Shown here piece by piece: positions 45,280 to 52,617 of a stretch of DNA of 64,000 nucleotides. Every line of letters starts with the position of its first letter. Positions within the stretch are counted from its first letter, which is position 1. The DNA comes from Candidatus Marispirochaeta associata. Lineage in GTDB: Bacteria; Spirochaetota; Spirochaetia; JC444; Marispirochaetaceae. The DNA is taken from contig JWTM01000396.1 in NCBI GenBank assembly GCA_001749745.1, positions 186,001-250,000 of the forward strand. The letters are read 5' to 3'. The notes under the pieces were generated by a model. That model ran no database searches. It was not told the DNA's origin and saw only the letters and a list, made by a program, of their open reading frames with translations. The position numbers and the translations under genes are program-made.

Positions 45280-45777
45280 ATGGTCTTAGAGATAATTGTA
45301 TTCATTGCCGGGAGTCTGGCCATAATTGCCGGGATCGTCGGCTGCGTCGTTCCGGTTCTTCCCGGACCGCTCTTGAGCTTTCTCGGTTTAATTTTCCTCT
45401 CCATCCCCGCCGGATTCGGTCTCTATTCACCCTGGATTCTTTTGGTATTAGGAGGGGCTGCGCTCGTCGCTCAAATCCTGGACAATATCCTGCCTGCGCT
45501 CTCATCGAAGAGAGCCGGTGCCTCGAAGGCCGGAGTCTGGGGTAGTGTGGCGGGTATGCTCCTGGGGATGATCTTTTTTCCCCCCGTGGGGGTATTCATC
45601 GGCGCCTTTGTCGGCGCCTTGGCGGCTGAGCTTATTCTCAACCCGGAAAACCGGGAACCGTTGAGAGCGGCCATGGGAGTTTTTACCGGGACGCTGCTTG
45701 GGATAGTGCTGAAGCTGGCCGTGGCCGGCACCATAACCGTCTATTTCGTTGTCGGTGCGGGACGTCTGTTTCGGTGA
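45280..45777 (+). CDS. DUF456 family membrane protein
   Basis: 165 residues, very hydrophobic, with glycine-rich paired helices (AGIVGCVVPVLPGPLLSFLGLIFLS, GVWGSVAGMLLGMIFFPPVGVFIGAFVGALAAE) typical of the DUF456 family, whose function is unknown. It is divergent from rex across a 146-base gap and overlaps the YkgJ-type gene by four bases. Ribosome site weak. Confidence 0.85.
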   Translation: MVLEIIVFIAGSLAIIAGIVGCVVPVLPGPLLSFLGLIFLSIPAGFGLYSPWILLVLGGAALVAQILDNILPALSSKRAGASKAGVWGSVAGMLLGMIFFPPVGVFIGAFVGALAAELILNPENREPLRAAMGVFTGTLLGIVLKLAVAGTITVYFVVGAGRLFR

Positions 45778-46325
45778 ATGTCCGGGAGCACTACCTCATC
45801 CTGCGGAACGCGATTGACGAACGCTGCGATCGCCTTTTTCAGCGCTTTTCCGCCTCCGTAAACTGCCGCCGCGGTTGTTCCCGCTGCTGTACCCACCTGG
45901 CTGTCCTGCCGGTCGAGTTCGATCAGCTTCGCCGTATTCCCGGTATTTCAGCCCTGGGAGAGCGCAATCAGCGCGACAATCCGAACCGGTGTCCCTTTCT
46001 CAAGGATAATGCCTGTGCCATCTATGCAGAGCGGCCCCTCATTTGCCGGGTCTTCGGTCTGCCCCAACTCTGGCGCATAGAAGAGTGGGGCGGCGACGGA
46101 AGACTCTTGCCCCAAACCAGCTGGGAATCGGCCCTCGACTGGTGCGAATTAAACTTCACTTCCTACGACCCCGAAGATGACCGGGACAGCTTTAAAGACG
46201 ACGAACTGATCGATATGTACGCCCTGAACCAGGAACTACTGCGTCTGAACACTCTTTTCTGCTCCGCTCCTGAGGGGAAGCTCTTCGATCCCCACCATCG
46301 TATTCCCCTGGGAGAGCTTCTTTAA
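45774..46325 (+). CDS. YkgJ/CxxCxxCC family cysteine-cluster protein (possible zinc/iron-chelating)
   Basis: 183 residues from GTG. The family cluster is CRRGCSRCCTHLAVLPVEFDQL near residues 30-50, with the second part NRCPFLKDNACAIYAERPLICRVFG near 75-100; the conserved cysteines are thought to bind zinc or an Fe-S centre. The rest is helical. Function is unknown; it is often called a putative zinc- or iron-chelating domain. Coupled to the DUF456 gene. Confidence 0.88.
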   Translation: MNVREHYLILRNAIDERCDRLFQRFSASVNCRRGCSRCCTHLAVLPVEFDQLRRIPGISALGERNQRDNPNRCPFLKDNACAIYAERPLICRVFGLPQLWRIEEWGGDGRLLPQTSWESALDWCELNFTSYDPEDDRDSFKDDELIDMYALNQELLRLNTLFCSAPEGKLFDPHHRIPLGELL

Positions 46326-46380
46326 AACGTTGTCAGCTCCTTTTCCCTATGGTAATTTAGAGCCTGAAGGAGTAAAAACG

Positions 46381-47274
46381 ATGACTAATAGTGCGCTAAT
46401 CTTCATCAAACCCCATGCCGTCACCCCGCGAGCAGTCGAGTTCATTGAAACATTCCTCACCCGGCGCGGGGTCAGACTGCTGGAGAGAGGCGAACTGAGC
46501 TCGGAGGAGATCGATAAGCGGGGAATCATCGACCGCCACTATTTTGCCATCGCCAAAGCCTCGGTAGAACTTAAGCCGGATCAGATAAGCGTCTCCACGG
46601 ACGGCAGGCAGGCCTTCCACGCCAAATTCGGACTTAGTTACGATCAGGCCCTCGATGCGGGCAAACTGGTGAACAGCGTGGAGGCCATGGAACGTCTTGG
46701 AAAAATCGACGGTGCGGAACTCAGCCGATTCTGGAGCGCTGGCGAGCAGGTGAAACTCGGCCCCGGACTCTATGCGGGAAGCCTTAAGCAGGGGGAACTT
46801 CTGGTGATTAACGGATTCTACCCCGCCATGAAGGAACGCTTCACCGCTCCCGGCTTAACCATTCGCTGGTACGATACCGAGTTCGACCCCGATACATGCT
46901 CGTGGCGGGCCTTTCGGCAGGAGCTGATAGGGGCAACCAAACCCGACCAGGCGGAGGCAGGCTCCCTGCGGGCCGAACTCTTGGCCAAGTACCGGGAGCT
47001 TGGAATGCAGGCGCCGCCGTCGATGACCAACAACGGCGTGCACGCCTCGGCGGGGCCTATCGAAGGCCTGCGGGAGCGGATGGTTTGGCTCGGCGTCGAT
47101 CCGGCGAGCTCACCCTTCGGGCGGGAGCTCCTTTCCCGGGGGATCTCCTCCTCCGATCTCGAGCGCCTCCTGGAGAACGCCCCGGCGGAATTCGGCGGCT
47201 CCCAGGGGCCGGTTTTCGATATTACCGAAGATACCGACGCCAGGGATCTGCTCGGCAGAGTCAGCCTTACCTGA
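46381..47274 (+). CDS. Enlarged nucleoside diphosphate kinase-like protein
   Basis: From ATG 46381 (AAGGAG upstream) the protein is 297 residues, about twice a normal NDK. The opening SALIFIKPHAVTPRAVEFI matches the NDK start (usually LxIIKPDxV), with His in place of the usual Asp. The later MTNNGVHASAGPIEGLRERMVWL matches the NxxHGSD active-site region with the histidine kept. Between them is an insertion of roughly 100 residues, and a helical tail follows. Kinase activity is likely but not certain. Confidence 0.78.
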   Translation: MTNSALIFIKPHAVTPRAVEFIETFLTRRGVRLLERGELSSEEIDKRGIIDRHYFAIAKASVELKPDQISVSTDGRQAFHAKFGLSYDQALDAGKLVNSVEAMERLGKIDGAELSRFWSAGEQVKLGPGLYAGSLKQGELLVINGFYPAMKERFTAPGLTIRWYDTEFDPDTCSWRAFRQELIGATKPDQAEAGSLRAELLAKYRELGMQAPPSMTNNGVHASAGPIEGLRERMVWLGVDPASSPFGRELLSRGISSSDLERLLENAPAEFGGSQGPVFDITEDTDARDLLGRVSLT

Positions 47275-47280
47275 ATTCCC

Positions 47281-48360
47281 TTAGAATGCCTCGCCGAAGG
47301 TGAAATAGACGCCGAAGTCCTCGTCGGAGAAAGCCACATCCAGCCGGAAGGAGGTGTCCGGGGTGGGGCCCATCTGGAAACGCAATCCCCCGCCTGCGGC
47401 GAACTTAATTTCGCTCTCCCTGTAATCGTTCCACTGGGAACCGACGTTGCCGAAAGCAGCGAAAACGGCCCCCTTGAAGCGCTTGTAGATCGGGAAGCGG
47501 TAGTCGCCCTGCAGCAGCAAGGCGCTGGTGTCGCGGAATCGGTCGGCCGCGTAGCCGCGCAGCCGGCTTGCCCCGCCGATAGCCGGTAGCTCGGCGAAGG
47601 GGAGATCGTCGGATGCAACTTGTGAGTATTGCTGTAGGGCTATCCAGTGGTCGTCGAGCACGGGCGCCAGGGAGACCAGCTCCCAGAAGAGCCTGATATC
47701 GCTCTCCAGCAGCAGGGCCGAAGCCGGGTCTCCCTCGACGGTAGAGGCGTAATAGAGGGCGGCCTCGTAGTAGAAGGTCAGGTCCTCTCCTAACGGAAGA
47801 GGATCCCGGCCGCTTCCCATGCCAAGGCCCCCTGCCAAAAGCTGGTAGCCTTCGCTGCCCAGAGCTTGTCCCTTATCGATCAGCCCGTCCTTCTCCGGAT
47901 CGACGATATCCGTCCAGCGGTAGCGGAGAGCGGGTCCGAGATAAAGTCCTTCCCGTACTCTCCAATAAGCGCTCAGGTCCTGATTGATCCCTACGTTGGT
48001 GTAGATCTCCTCGCTCTCAATCTCGGTTTCCGGTCCGATTCCGTAAAAGGACTCGGGATAGTAGCGGCCGCTTCCGCCGTACTGGATCCACCAGGGATTA
48101 TCGGCTCTGAAGAAGCTCGAGTTGTAGAATACATTGATCTGATTCTGCTGGGTGTAGAAACCGGCCAGGCTCATGTTTATCCCGGAAGGGTAGAAGCGTT
48201 GATAGAGCCCGCCCCCGGCAAAGCCGGTATCGCTGGTGTAGAAGACGATGGGAACTAAAGCTGAATAGACCTCCTCCTCCGTCGCATCATCGGCCGAGAG
48301 GCCGAGAGTAATCCCGGCCATCAGTAAGACCGCTATACCGGATCTGTAAAACGTTTGCAT
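47281..48360 (-). CDS. Omp85/BamA-like outer-membrane beta-barrel protein
   Basis: 359 residues with a signal peptide (residues 1-23, ending LGLSADD). The body is a 16-strand-type barrel with the Omp85 hallmark GGASRLRGYAADRFRDTSALLLQGDYRFPIY and the last strand FGVYFTFGEAF. There are no POTRA domains, so it is the barrel alone, as in patatin-linked or surface-antigen proteins. AAGGAG precedes the ATG. The function is not known. Confidence 0.87.
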   Translation of the reverse strand: MQTFYRSGIAVLLMAGITLGLSADDATEEEVYSALVPIVFYTSDTGFAGGGLYQRFYPSGINMSLAGFYTQQNQINVFYNSSFFRADNPWWIQYGGSGRYYPESFYGIGPETEIESEEIYTNVGINQDLSAYWRVREGLYLGPALRYRWTDIVDPEKDGLIDKGQALGSEGYQLLAGGLGMGSGRDPLPLGEDLTFYYEAALYYASTVEGDPASALLLESDIRLFWELVSLAPVLDDHWIALQQYSQVASDDLPFAELPAIGGASRLRGYAADRFRDTSALLLQGDYRFPIYKRFKGAVFAAFGNVGSQWNDYRESEIKFAAGGGLRFQMGPTPDTSFRLDVAFSDEDFGVYFTFGEAF

Positions 48361-48527
48361 CCATTCTCCTTGCTGTAATAATTGTGTGCTCTAAAGATAG
48401 CAAAAAAGCCGTGGTCCGGGGAAAGAGATTTTGGGTTCAGACTCGCTCTTCGTCTAGTTCCGTTCGATCGAATAGAGCAGTCCCGGCAGCTTGCAAGTAG
48501 TAAGGCGTCCGGAGTAGAGTAGTCCCC

Positions 48528-49328
48528 ATGACTGCTTCATCACTGCGAGATTTCTTCCGCCCTGCCTGGCAGGCATTCTACTTAAAAGCACCGTATCAAC
48601 GGAATGATACCAAACCGGGTAGCGCCTTCCTGCTGCTCCTCGCGGTTTGTGCAATCCTCTATATCCCCGGCTTTATTCAGCTCAGCCTCTTCATGAACGA
48701 GTTCAAGCGCAGCTATATCGATCCCGCTATCTATCAGCTGCCGGTGATGGAGGTAATCCAAGGCGAGGTGTCGTCGCCGGTAAATCAACCATTCCGACTC
48801 TATATGGAGGAGGACCTCCTCTTCCTATTGGATACCAGCGGCGAGATAGAGAGCCTCGACGAATCCGGGGCCTGGGCCTATATGGGAACGGACCATTTCG
48901 CCATGTATGAGTCCGAGCTGCGGGACCAAATACGGCGTTTTGACTTCGAAGGGGTGGATTACCTGATGTTCGATCCTTTGAGTCTCAAGCAGTGGGTCGA
49001 TCGTTTCTATCCTTTCCTCTTTCCGCTGATTTTTATATTCTCCGTGGCCGGTCTCTATATCTATCGGCTAATTCAAATTCTAATCTTCGCTGCGGCGGCC
49101 ACGATCGTGCTCAACATCATGAAGCGACCGGTGCGCTTCGATCTATTGCTGCCCCTGGCGGTGCTGGCCCTGATCCCATCCTTGACCCTCGAGACCCTGA
49201 TGAATCTGGGAGGAGTCTATTTTCCGGGCCGAGGCTGGCTCTTATTTCTGATGATCGCCGGCTATTACACCTGGGGCATCCGGGCCTTTCAATCGAGGTT
49301 TGACAAGGGCCGGGGAGAAGCGGGTTAG
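48528..49328 (+). CDS. DUF1189-like membrane protein
   Basis: 266 residues with a helix near 30-57 (AFLLLLAVCAILYIPGFIQLSL), a soluble part of about 100 residues, and three or four C-terminal helices (FLFPLIFIFSVAGLYIYRLIQILIFAAAATIVL and following). This matches the DUF1189 layout (N-terminal FF...AW box, helix, loop, helices), a family of unknown function. Ribosome site is weak (GGAG about 14 bases upstream). Confidence 0.65.
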   Translation: MTASSLRDFFRPAWQAFYLKAPYQRNDTKPGSAFLLLLAVCAILYIPGFIQLSLFMNEFKRSYIDPAIYQLPVMEVIQGEVSSPVNQPFRLYMEEDLLFLLDTSGEIESLDESGAWAYMGTDHFAMYESELRDQIRRFDFEGVDYLMFDPLSLKQWVDRFYPFLFPLIFIFSVAGLYIYRLIQILIFAAAATIVLNIMKRPVRFDLLLPLAVLALIPSLTLETLMNLGGVYFPGRGWLLFLMIAGYYTWGIRAFQSRFDKGRGEAG

Positions 49329-49376
49329 ACTCCACCTCCTGCGGCTGGTGTTTATCTTTACTTCAGCAAATAAATC

Positions 49377-49405
49377 TTGACTTAATGTCGGCCCGGGGGT
49401 ATGCT
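49377..49405 (+). promoter_or_regulatory. Promoter of the ilvBN operon
   Basis: TTGACT (49377-49382) and TATGCT (49400-49405) are separated by exactly 17 bases. Transcription should start near 49412, giving a leader RNA of about 210 bases that contains the leader peptide and attenuator. This is one of the clearest promoters in the window. Confidence 0.75.
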
Positions 49406-49447
49406 GATATTATCCTAACCGTGCGAATGAATGCGACGGAGTCAATT

Positions 49448-49531
49448 GTGAAGAGTTTGTCTATGCATATAGTCGTCTCCCTACTCGTACTCCTCGTCGT
49501 AGTCGTCGCCGATGACAAGCTCACCGGATAG
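49448..49531 (+). CDS. Branched-chain amino acid leader peptide of ilvBN
   Basis: A 27-codon reading frame (GTG to TAG) preceded by GGAG with six-base spacing. Residues 8-20 are one Ile, seven Val, four Leu and one Ser: twelve of thirteen are the end products of the pathway. The short tail is ADDKLTG. An internal ATG at 49463 would give 22 codons and an ATG at 49427 a longer form in the same frame. Such leaders control acetolactate synthase operons by ribosome-mediated attenuation: ribosomes stall at Val/Leu codons when charged tRNA is scarce. The stop codon lies within the antiterminator arm, as expected for this mechanism. Confidence 0.9.
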   Translation: MKSLSMHIVVSLLVLLVVVVADDKLTG

Positions 49532-49591
49532 CGGAGGGGAACTATTGGAAATCCAAGGGCCTGCCGCCATCCGGCGACGGGCCCTTTTTTT
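49524..49591 (+). terminator. Transcription attenuator of ilvBN (antiterminator and terminator)
   Basis: Two exclusive helices are visible. The antiterminator pairs 49524-49534 (CCGGATAGCGG) with 49564-49574 (CCGCCATCCGG), ten of eleven bases matching. The terminator pairs AAGGGCC (49555-49561) with GGCCCTT (49580-49586) and TGCCG (49562-49566) with CGGCG (49572-49576), a three-base bulge between them, followed by seven T residues. The right arm of the antiterminator is the whole upper part of the terminator, so only one can form. A ribosome at the leader stop codon covers the left antiterminator arm and favours termination. Confidence 0.88.
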
Positions 49592-49621
49592 ATGCCCCGG
49601 GGCATAACAAGGAGGGAAAGA

Positions 49622-51292
49622 GTGAAGAAGGGACGTACGAATGGTGCCAAACGCTTGGTGAAGGAGCTTGAGCAGGCTGGGGTGGATTATATCTTCGCCT
49701 ATCCCGGAGGCGCCAATCTGCCGATCTATGAGGCACTAAGCCGCAGTTCGGTCAAGGCGGTACTAGCCCGGCACGAGCAGGGAGCCGCCCACATGGCCGA
49801 CGGATACGCCCGGGCGGGGGGCAAGTCCGGCTGTTGTCTGGCGACCAGCGGCCCGGGGGCGACTAACCTAGTGACCGGCATCGCCACCGCCTACATGGAC
49901 AGCTCCCCGGTAGTGGCGATTACCGGTCAGGTATCGAAGAGTATGATCGGTAACGACGCCTTCCAGGAGGTCGATATTACCGGTATAACCATGCCGATCA
50001 CCAAACACAACAGCCTCGTCCAAAGGTCGGAGGAGATCGGGCCCGCAGTCGCCCAGGCTTTCTACCTGGCGGGGACCGGCCGCAAGGGCCCCGTGTTGAT
50101 CGATATACCGAAGGACCTGCAGCAGGCGGAGTTCGCCCTCAAGGATGAACCCGCCTTCAAGCTGGAAGGCTATTCGCCGACGATCTCCGGTCACACGGGC
50201 CAGATCAAACGGGCGGCGGGACTGATCAACTGCGCCAAGCGGCCGGTCATTATCTCCGGCGGCGGGGTCTTTATCGCCGAGGCCTTCGCTCAAATGGCGG
50301 ATTTCAACCGCCGGGCGGGCTTTCCGGTGGTCCATACCCTGATGGGCAAGGCCGGCTACGACAATGCCGATCCTCTCAACTTCGGGCTCTTCGGCTACCA
50401 CGGTCGCTTCGCGGCGAACAAGGCCGTCTCCGAGGCCGATCTGATCATCGCCGTGGGAACCCGTTTCGGCGACCGCTCCACCGGCCCCTTGGGCAATTTC
50501 GCACCCGACGCGAGGATCGTCCATATCGATATCGACCCGGCGGAGATCGGGAAGAACGTACCCGCTTATCTTCCCATCGTAGGCGATATCGCCGAGATTC
50601 TCCCCCGACTTCAGGAGCAGATAGATCCGGGATTCGATCCGAACTGGCTCGAAAGCCTCCGGAAGGAGGCGGAGGATCACCCGCTGCCCCTGGATAGCGA
50701 TCGCTTCTCTACACCCTCGATCCTGGTGGAGATCGCCTCTCAACATCCCGATCCGATTCTGGTAACCGACGTCGGACGGCACCAGATCTATGCCGCCCAG
50801 TATTATCCCGTTGGCGCGGGGCGCAAATTCATCAGCTCCGGGGGTCTGGGCACCATGGGCTTCGGATTACCGGCGGCGATCGGCGCCAAGCTGGCCCGGC
50901 CGGACCAGGATGTGGTACTGATCAGCGGGGACGGTTCCTTCCAGATGAATATGCAGGAGCTCTCCCTGGCCGGCGAGCTCGGGATCGACCTGACTATGGT
51001 GGTTATACACGATAAGCACCTCGGAATGATTAGTCAGCTCCAGGACGCCTTCTACGGCAGTCGCTTCGATGTCAGTCGTATCGGCGGCTCGGTCTCCTTC
51101 AGCGCTCTGGCGGAGGCCCTAGGCTGCCGGGGAAGGCGGGCCACCAACAGGAAGGAGTTACAGGAGGCCTTGAAGTTGGCCGCATCGGAGGGCGGGCCCC
51201 AGCTTATCGAATGCATGGTCGAAGACGAGGAGCATGTCTATCCCATGGTAACCGGCTCCCGGCTGACCGACCTGATTGAAGGAGTTGAGTGA
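49622..51292 (+). CDS. ilvB: Acetolactate synthase, large catalytic subunit
   Basis: It makes acetolactate or acetohydroxybutyrate from pyruvate using thiamine diphosphate, the first common step of valine, leucine and isoleucine synthesis. 556 residues: VKAVLARHEQGAAHMADGYARA with the cofactor glutamate, GPGATNLVTGIATAYMDSSP, and the thiamine-diphosphate motif starting GDGSFQMNMQEL. That motif ends IHDKHLGM, with Asp at the metal-binding Asn position of NNQHLGM, an unusual but probably functional change. The GTG start at 49622 has AAGGAGG six bases upstream. A perfect palindrome ATGCCCCGGGGCAT (49592-49605) sits just before the ribosome site. Confidence 0.96.
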   Translation: MKKGRTNGAKRLVKELEQAGVDYIFAYPGGANLPIYEALSRSSVKAVLARHEQGAAHMADGYARAGGKSGCCLATSGPGATNLVTGIATAYMDSSPVVAITGQVSKSMIGNDAFQEVDITGITMPITKHNSLVQRSEEIGPAVAQAFYLAGTGRKGPVLIDIPKDLQQAEFALKDEPAFKLEGYSPTISGHTGQIKRAAGLINCAKRPVIISGGGVFIAEAFAQMADFNRRAGFPVVHTLMGKAGYDNADPLNFGLFGYHGRFAANKAVSEADLIIAVGTRFGDRSTGPLGNFAPDARIVHIDIDPAEIGKNVPAYLPIVGDIAEILPRLQEQIDPGFDPNWLESLRKEAEDHPLPLDSDRFSTPSILVEIASQHPDPILVTDVGRHQIYAAQYYPVGAGRKFISSGGLGTMGFGLPAAIGAKLARPDQDVVLISGDGSFQMNMQELSLAGELGIDLTMVVIHDKHLGMISQLQDAFYGSRFDVSRIGGSVSFSALAEALGCRGRRATNRKELQEALKLAASEGGPQLIECMVEDEEHVYPMVTGSRLTDLIEGVE

Positions 51293-51780
51293 TGAAACAT
51301 ACTATTTCGATTCTGTGCGACGATACCCCGGGAGTGATGACGAGAATTTCCGGTCTGTTCAGCCGGCGGGGATTCAACATAGAGAGCCTATCGGTAGGGC
51401 ATACCGAACGGCCGGGGAAGAGCCGTTTCACCATCGTCGTCGCCGGCGACGCCCAGGTGCTGGAGCAGGTCCGGAAGCAGCTGCAGAAGCTTGTGCATGT
51501 GATCAAGGTCTGGGATATCGACCGGGAGGAGGTTATAGAGCGAGAGCATGCGCTGATCAAGCTCGAGGTAAGGCAGGAGGAGCGGAACGAGCTCTTACAG
51601 CTTATCGGCGCCTTGCAGGCCAGAATCGTCGACTCCACGGGCTCTGTTTGGGTGCTGGAGGTTACCGGCGAGAGCGCCTCGGTCGATAGCGCGATCAACC
51701 TGCTCTCCTCCTTCCACCTGGTAGAGACGATCAGGACCGGACGCATCGCCTTACAGCGGGGGATGGGAAAGCGGCGTTAA
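51292..51780 (+). CDS. ilvN: Acetolactate synthase, small regulatory subunit
   Basis: The regulatory subunit that confers valine feedback inhibition. 162 residues: an N-terminal ACT domain (about 1-75, HTISILCDDTPGVMTRISGLFSRRGFNIESL) and the IlvN C-terminal domain (about 80-160). ATG 51292 overlaps the ilvB stop and has AAGGAG seven bases upstream; a GTG one codon earlier is a poorer choice. No ilvC, ilvD or leu gene follows, so the operon is only ilvBN. Confidence 0.96.
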   Translation: MKHTISILCDDTPGVMTRISGLFSRRGFNIESLSVGHTERPGKSRFTIVVAGDAQVLEQVRKQLQKLVHVIKVWDIDREEVIEREHALIKLEVRQEERNELLQLIGALQARIVDSTGSVWVLEVTGESASVDSAINLLSSFHLVETIRTGRIALQRGMGKRR

Positions 51781-51788
51781 TTTATTCT

Positions 51789-52556
51789 TCAGCTCTCCTC
51801 GCCCAGAAGGTAATCCCTGGCCCAACGAAGGCGTCGGAAGGAGGCCGGATCGCCTCCTGAATCGGGGTGGTACTCTTTAGAGAGTCGTCTGTAGGCCTCT
51901 TTGATCCGGACCGGCTCGATGACCTTGGAGCTCCCTGAAGCGGCCCCCTTCTGGGGCAGCAGGTCGAGAATGAGGAGGGCGGTTAAATGCTCCCAATTGC
52001 AGCGCGGGGCCCGGGGATAGCGCTTCTCCAGAGCCGCGCCGAACCTTTCGGCGGCCTCGAGCCACTTCTCCATTCCCCAGGTATGATACTCATCGGCGGC
52101 CTTCTTGCTCTTCGGGTAGAGCGTCTTCTCCCAAAGGGGCGTCTTTCCGGCCCGGTTGAGTTCCTGCTCATAGCGTCCGAGACTCCTCAGCAGGCCTAAG
52201 AAATCAGGCGGGAGGTCGAGCACCCGGCTGCGGATATACTCAGCGCGTTTCGCGGCTAGCAGGCGACGGTGGTCGAGATACTCCTGTTTCAGGTCGAGGA
52301 AGAGGGGAAAGAAGCGGCTTCTCGGTAGGCGGTAGGTTCGGTAGAGGTTCTCGATATTCTGGGGGGCCAAGCGGCCGGTGTCGAGCAGGCGGTAGGCGGT
52401 CCTGGGGAGCCTCACGCGTTTAAGTCGCGGAGAGTTGGAAAGCAGCGCCTTAAGTTCGGTGAAGCGGGAACTATTCTGTATAGTTTTCGGCTGTGTAGCC
52501 AGGAGTCGCGAAAGGGGGTATCCCGGATGCCTGACAGTACGGCGCCTCTTTCTCAT
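51789..52556 (-). CDS. Protein with C-terminal J (DnaJ) domain
   Basis: About 255 residues from ATG 52556. The last 50 residues form a J domain, with IKEAYRRLSKEYHPDSGGDPASFRRLRWARDYL containing the HPD motif needed to stimulate DnaK ATPase. The first 200 residues are basic and helical (Arg/Leu-rich, with RLPRTAYRLLDTGRLAPQNIENLYRTYRL) and unlike any domain I know. A C-terminal J domain after a long basic region suggests a specialised DnaK recruiter. The frame is open back to 52625, but that overlaps the divergent GGDEF gene. Confidence 0.75.
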   Translation of the reverse strand: MRKRRRTVRHPGYPLSRLLATQPKTIQNSSRFTELKALLSNSPRLKRVRLPRTAYRLLDTGRLAPQNIENLYRTYRLPRSRFFPLFLDLKQEYLDHRRLLAAKRAEYIRSRVLDLPPDFLGLLRSLGRYEQELNRAGKTPLWEKTLYPKSKKAADEYHTWGMEKWLEAAERFGAALEKRYPRAPRCNWEHLTALLILDLLPQKGAASGSSKVIEPVRIKEAYRRLSKEYHPDSGGDPASFRRLRWARDYLLGEES

Positions 52557-52617
52557 ACCACCATAATTCACCACTTTTATTTGACTGTATAGGGAGGAGA
52601 ACCTATTCTTAGGGGTA

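Noticed and set aside
48463..48472. TTCGATCGAA palindrome before the DUF1189-like gene
   Set aside because: Ten bases of palindrome in a 167-base gap is easily expected by chance, and it is not placed at a visible promoter.
49592..49605. ATGCCCCGGGGCAT as a second ilvB regulatory hairpin
   Set aside because: A perfect palindrome, but with no loop it cannot form a stable RNA hairpin of full length. It may only be part of the leader; too short to claim as an operator.
49868..50782. A 304-codon open frame antisense to ilvB
   Set aside because: ilvB is complete and conserved throughout this stretch; the antisense frame is a GC-driven by-product.
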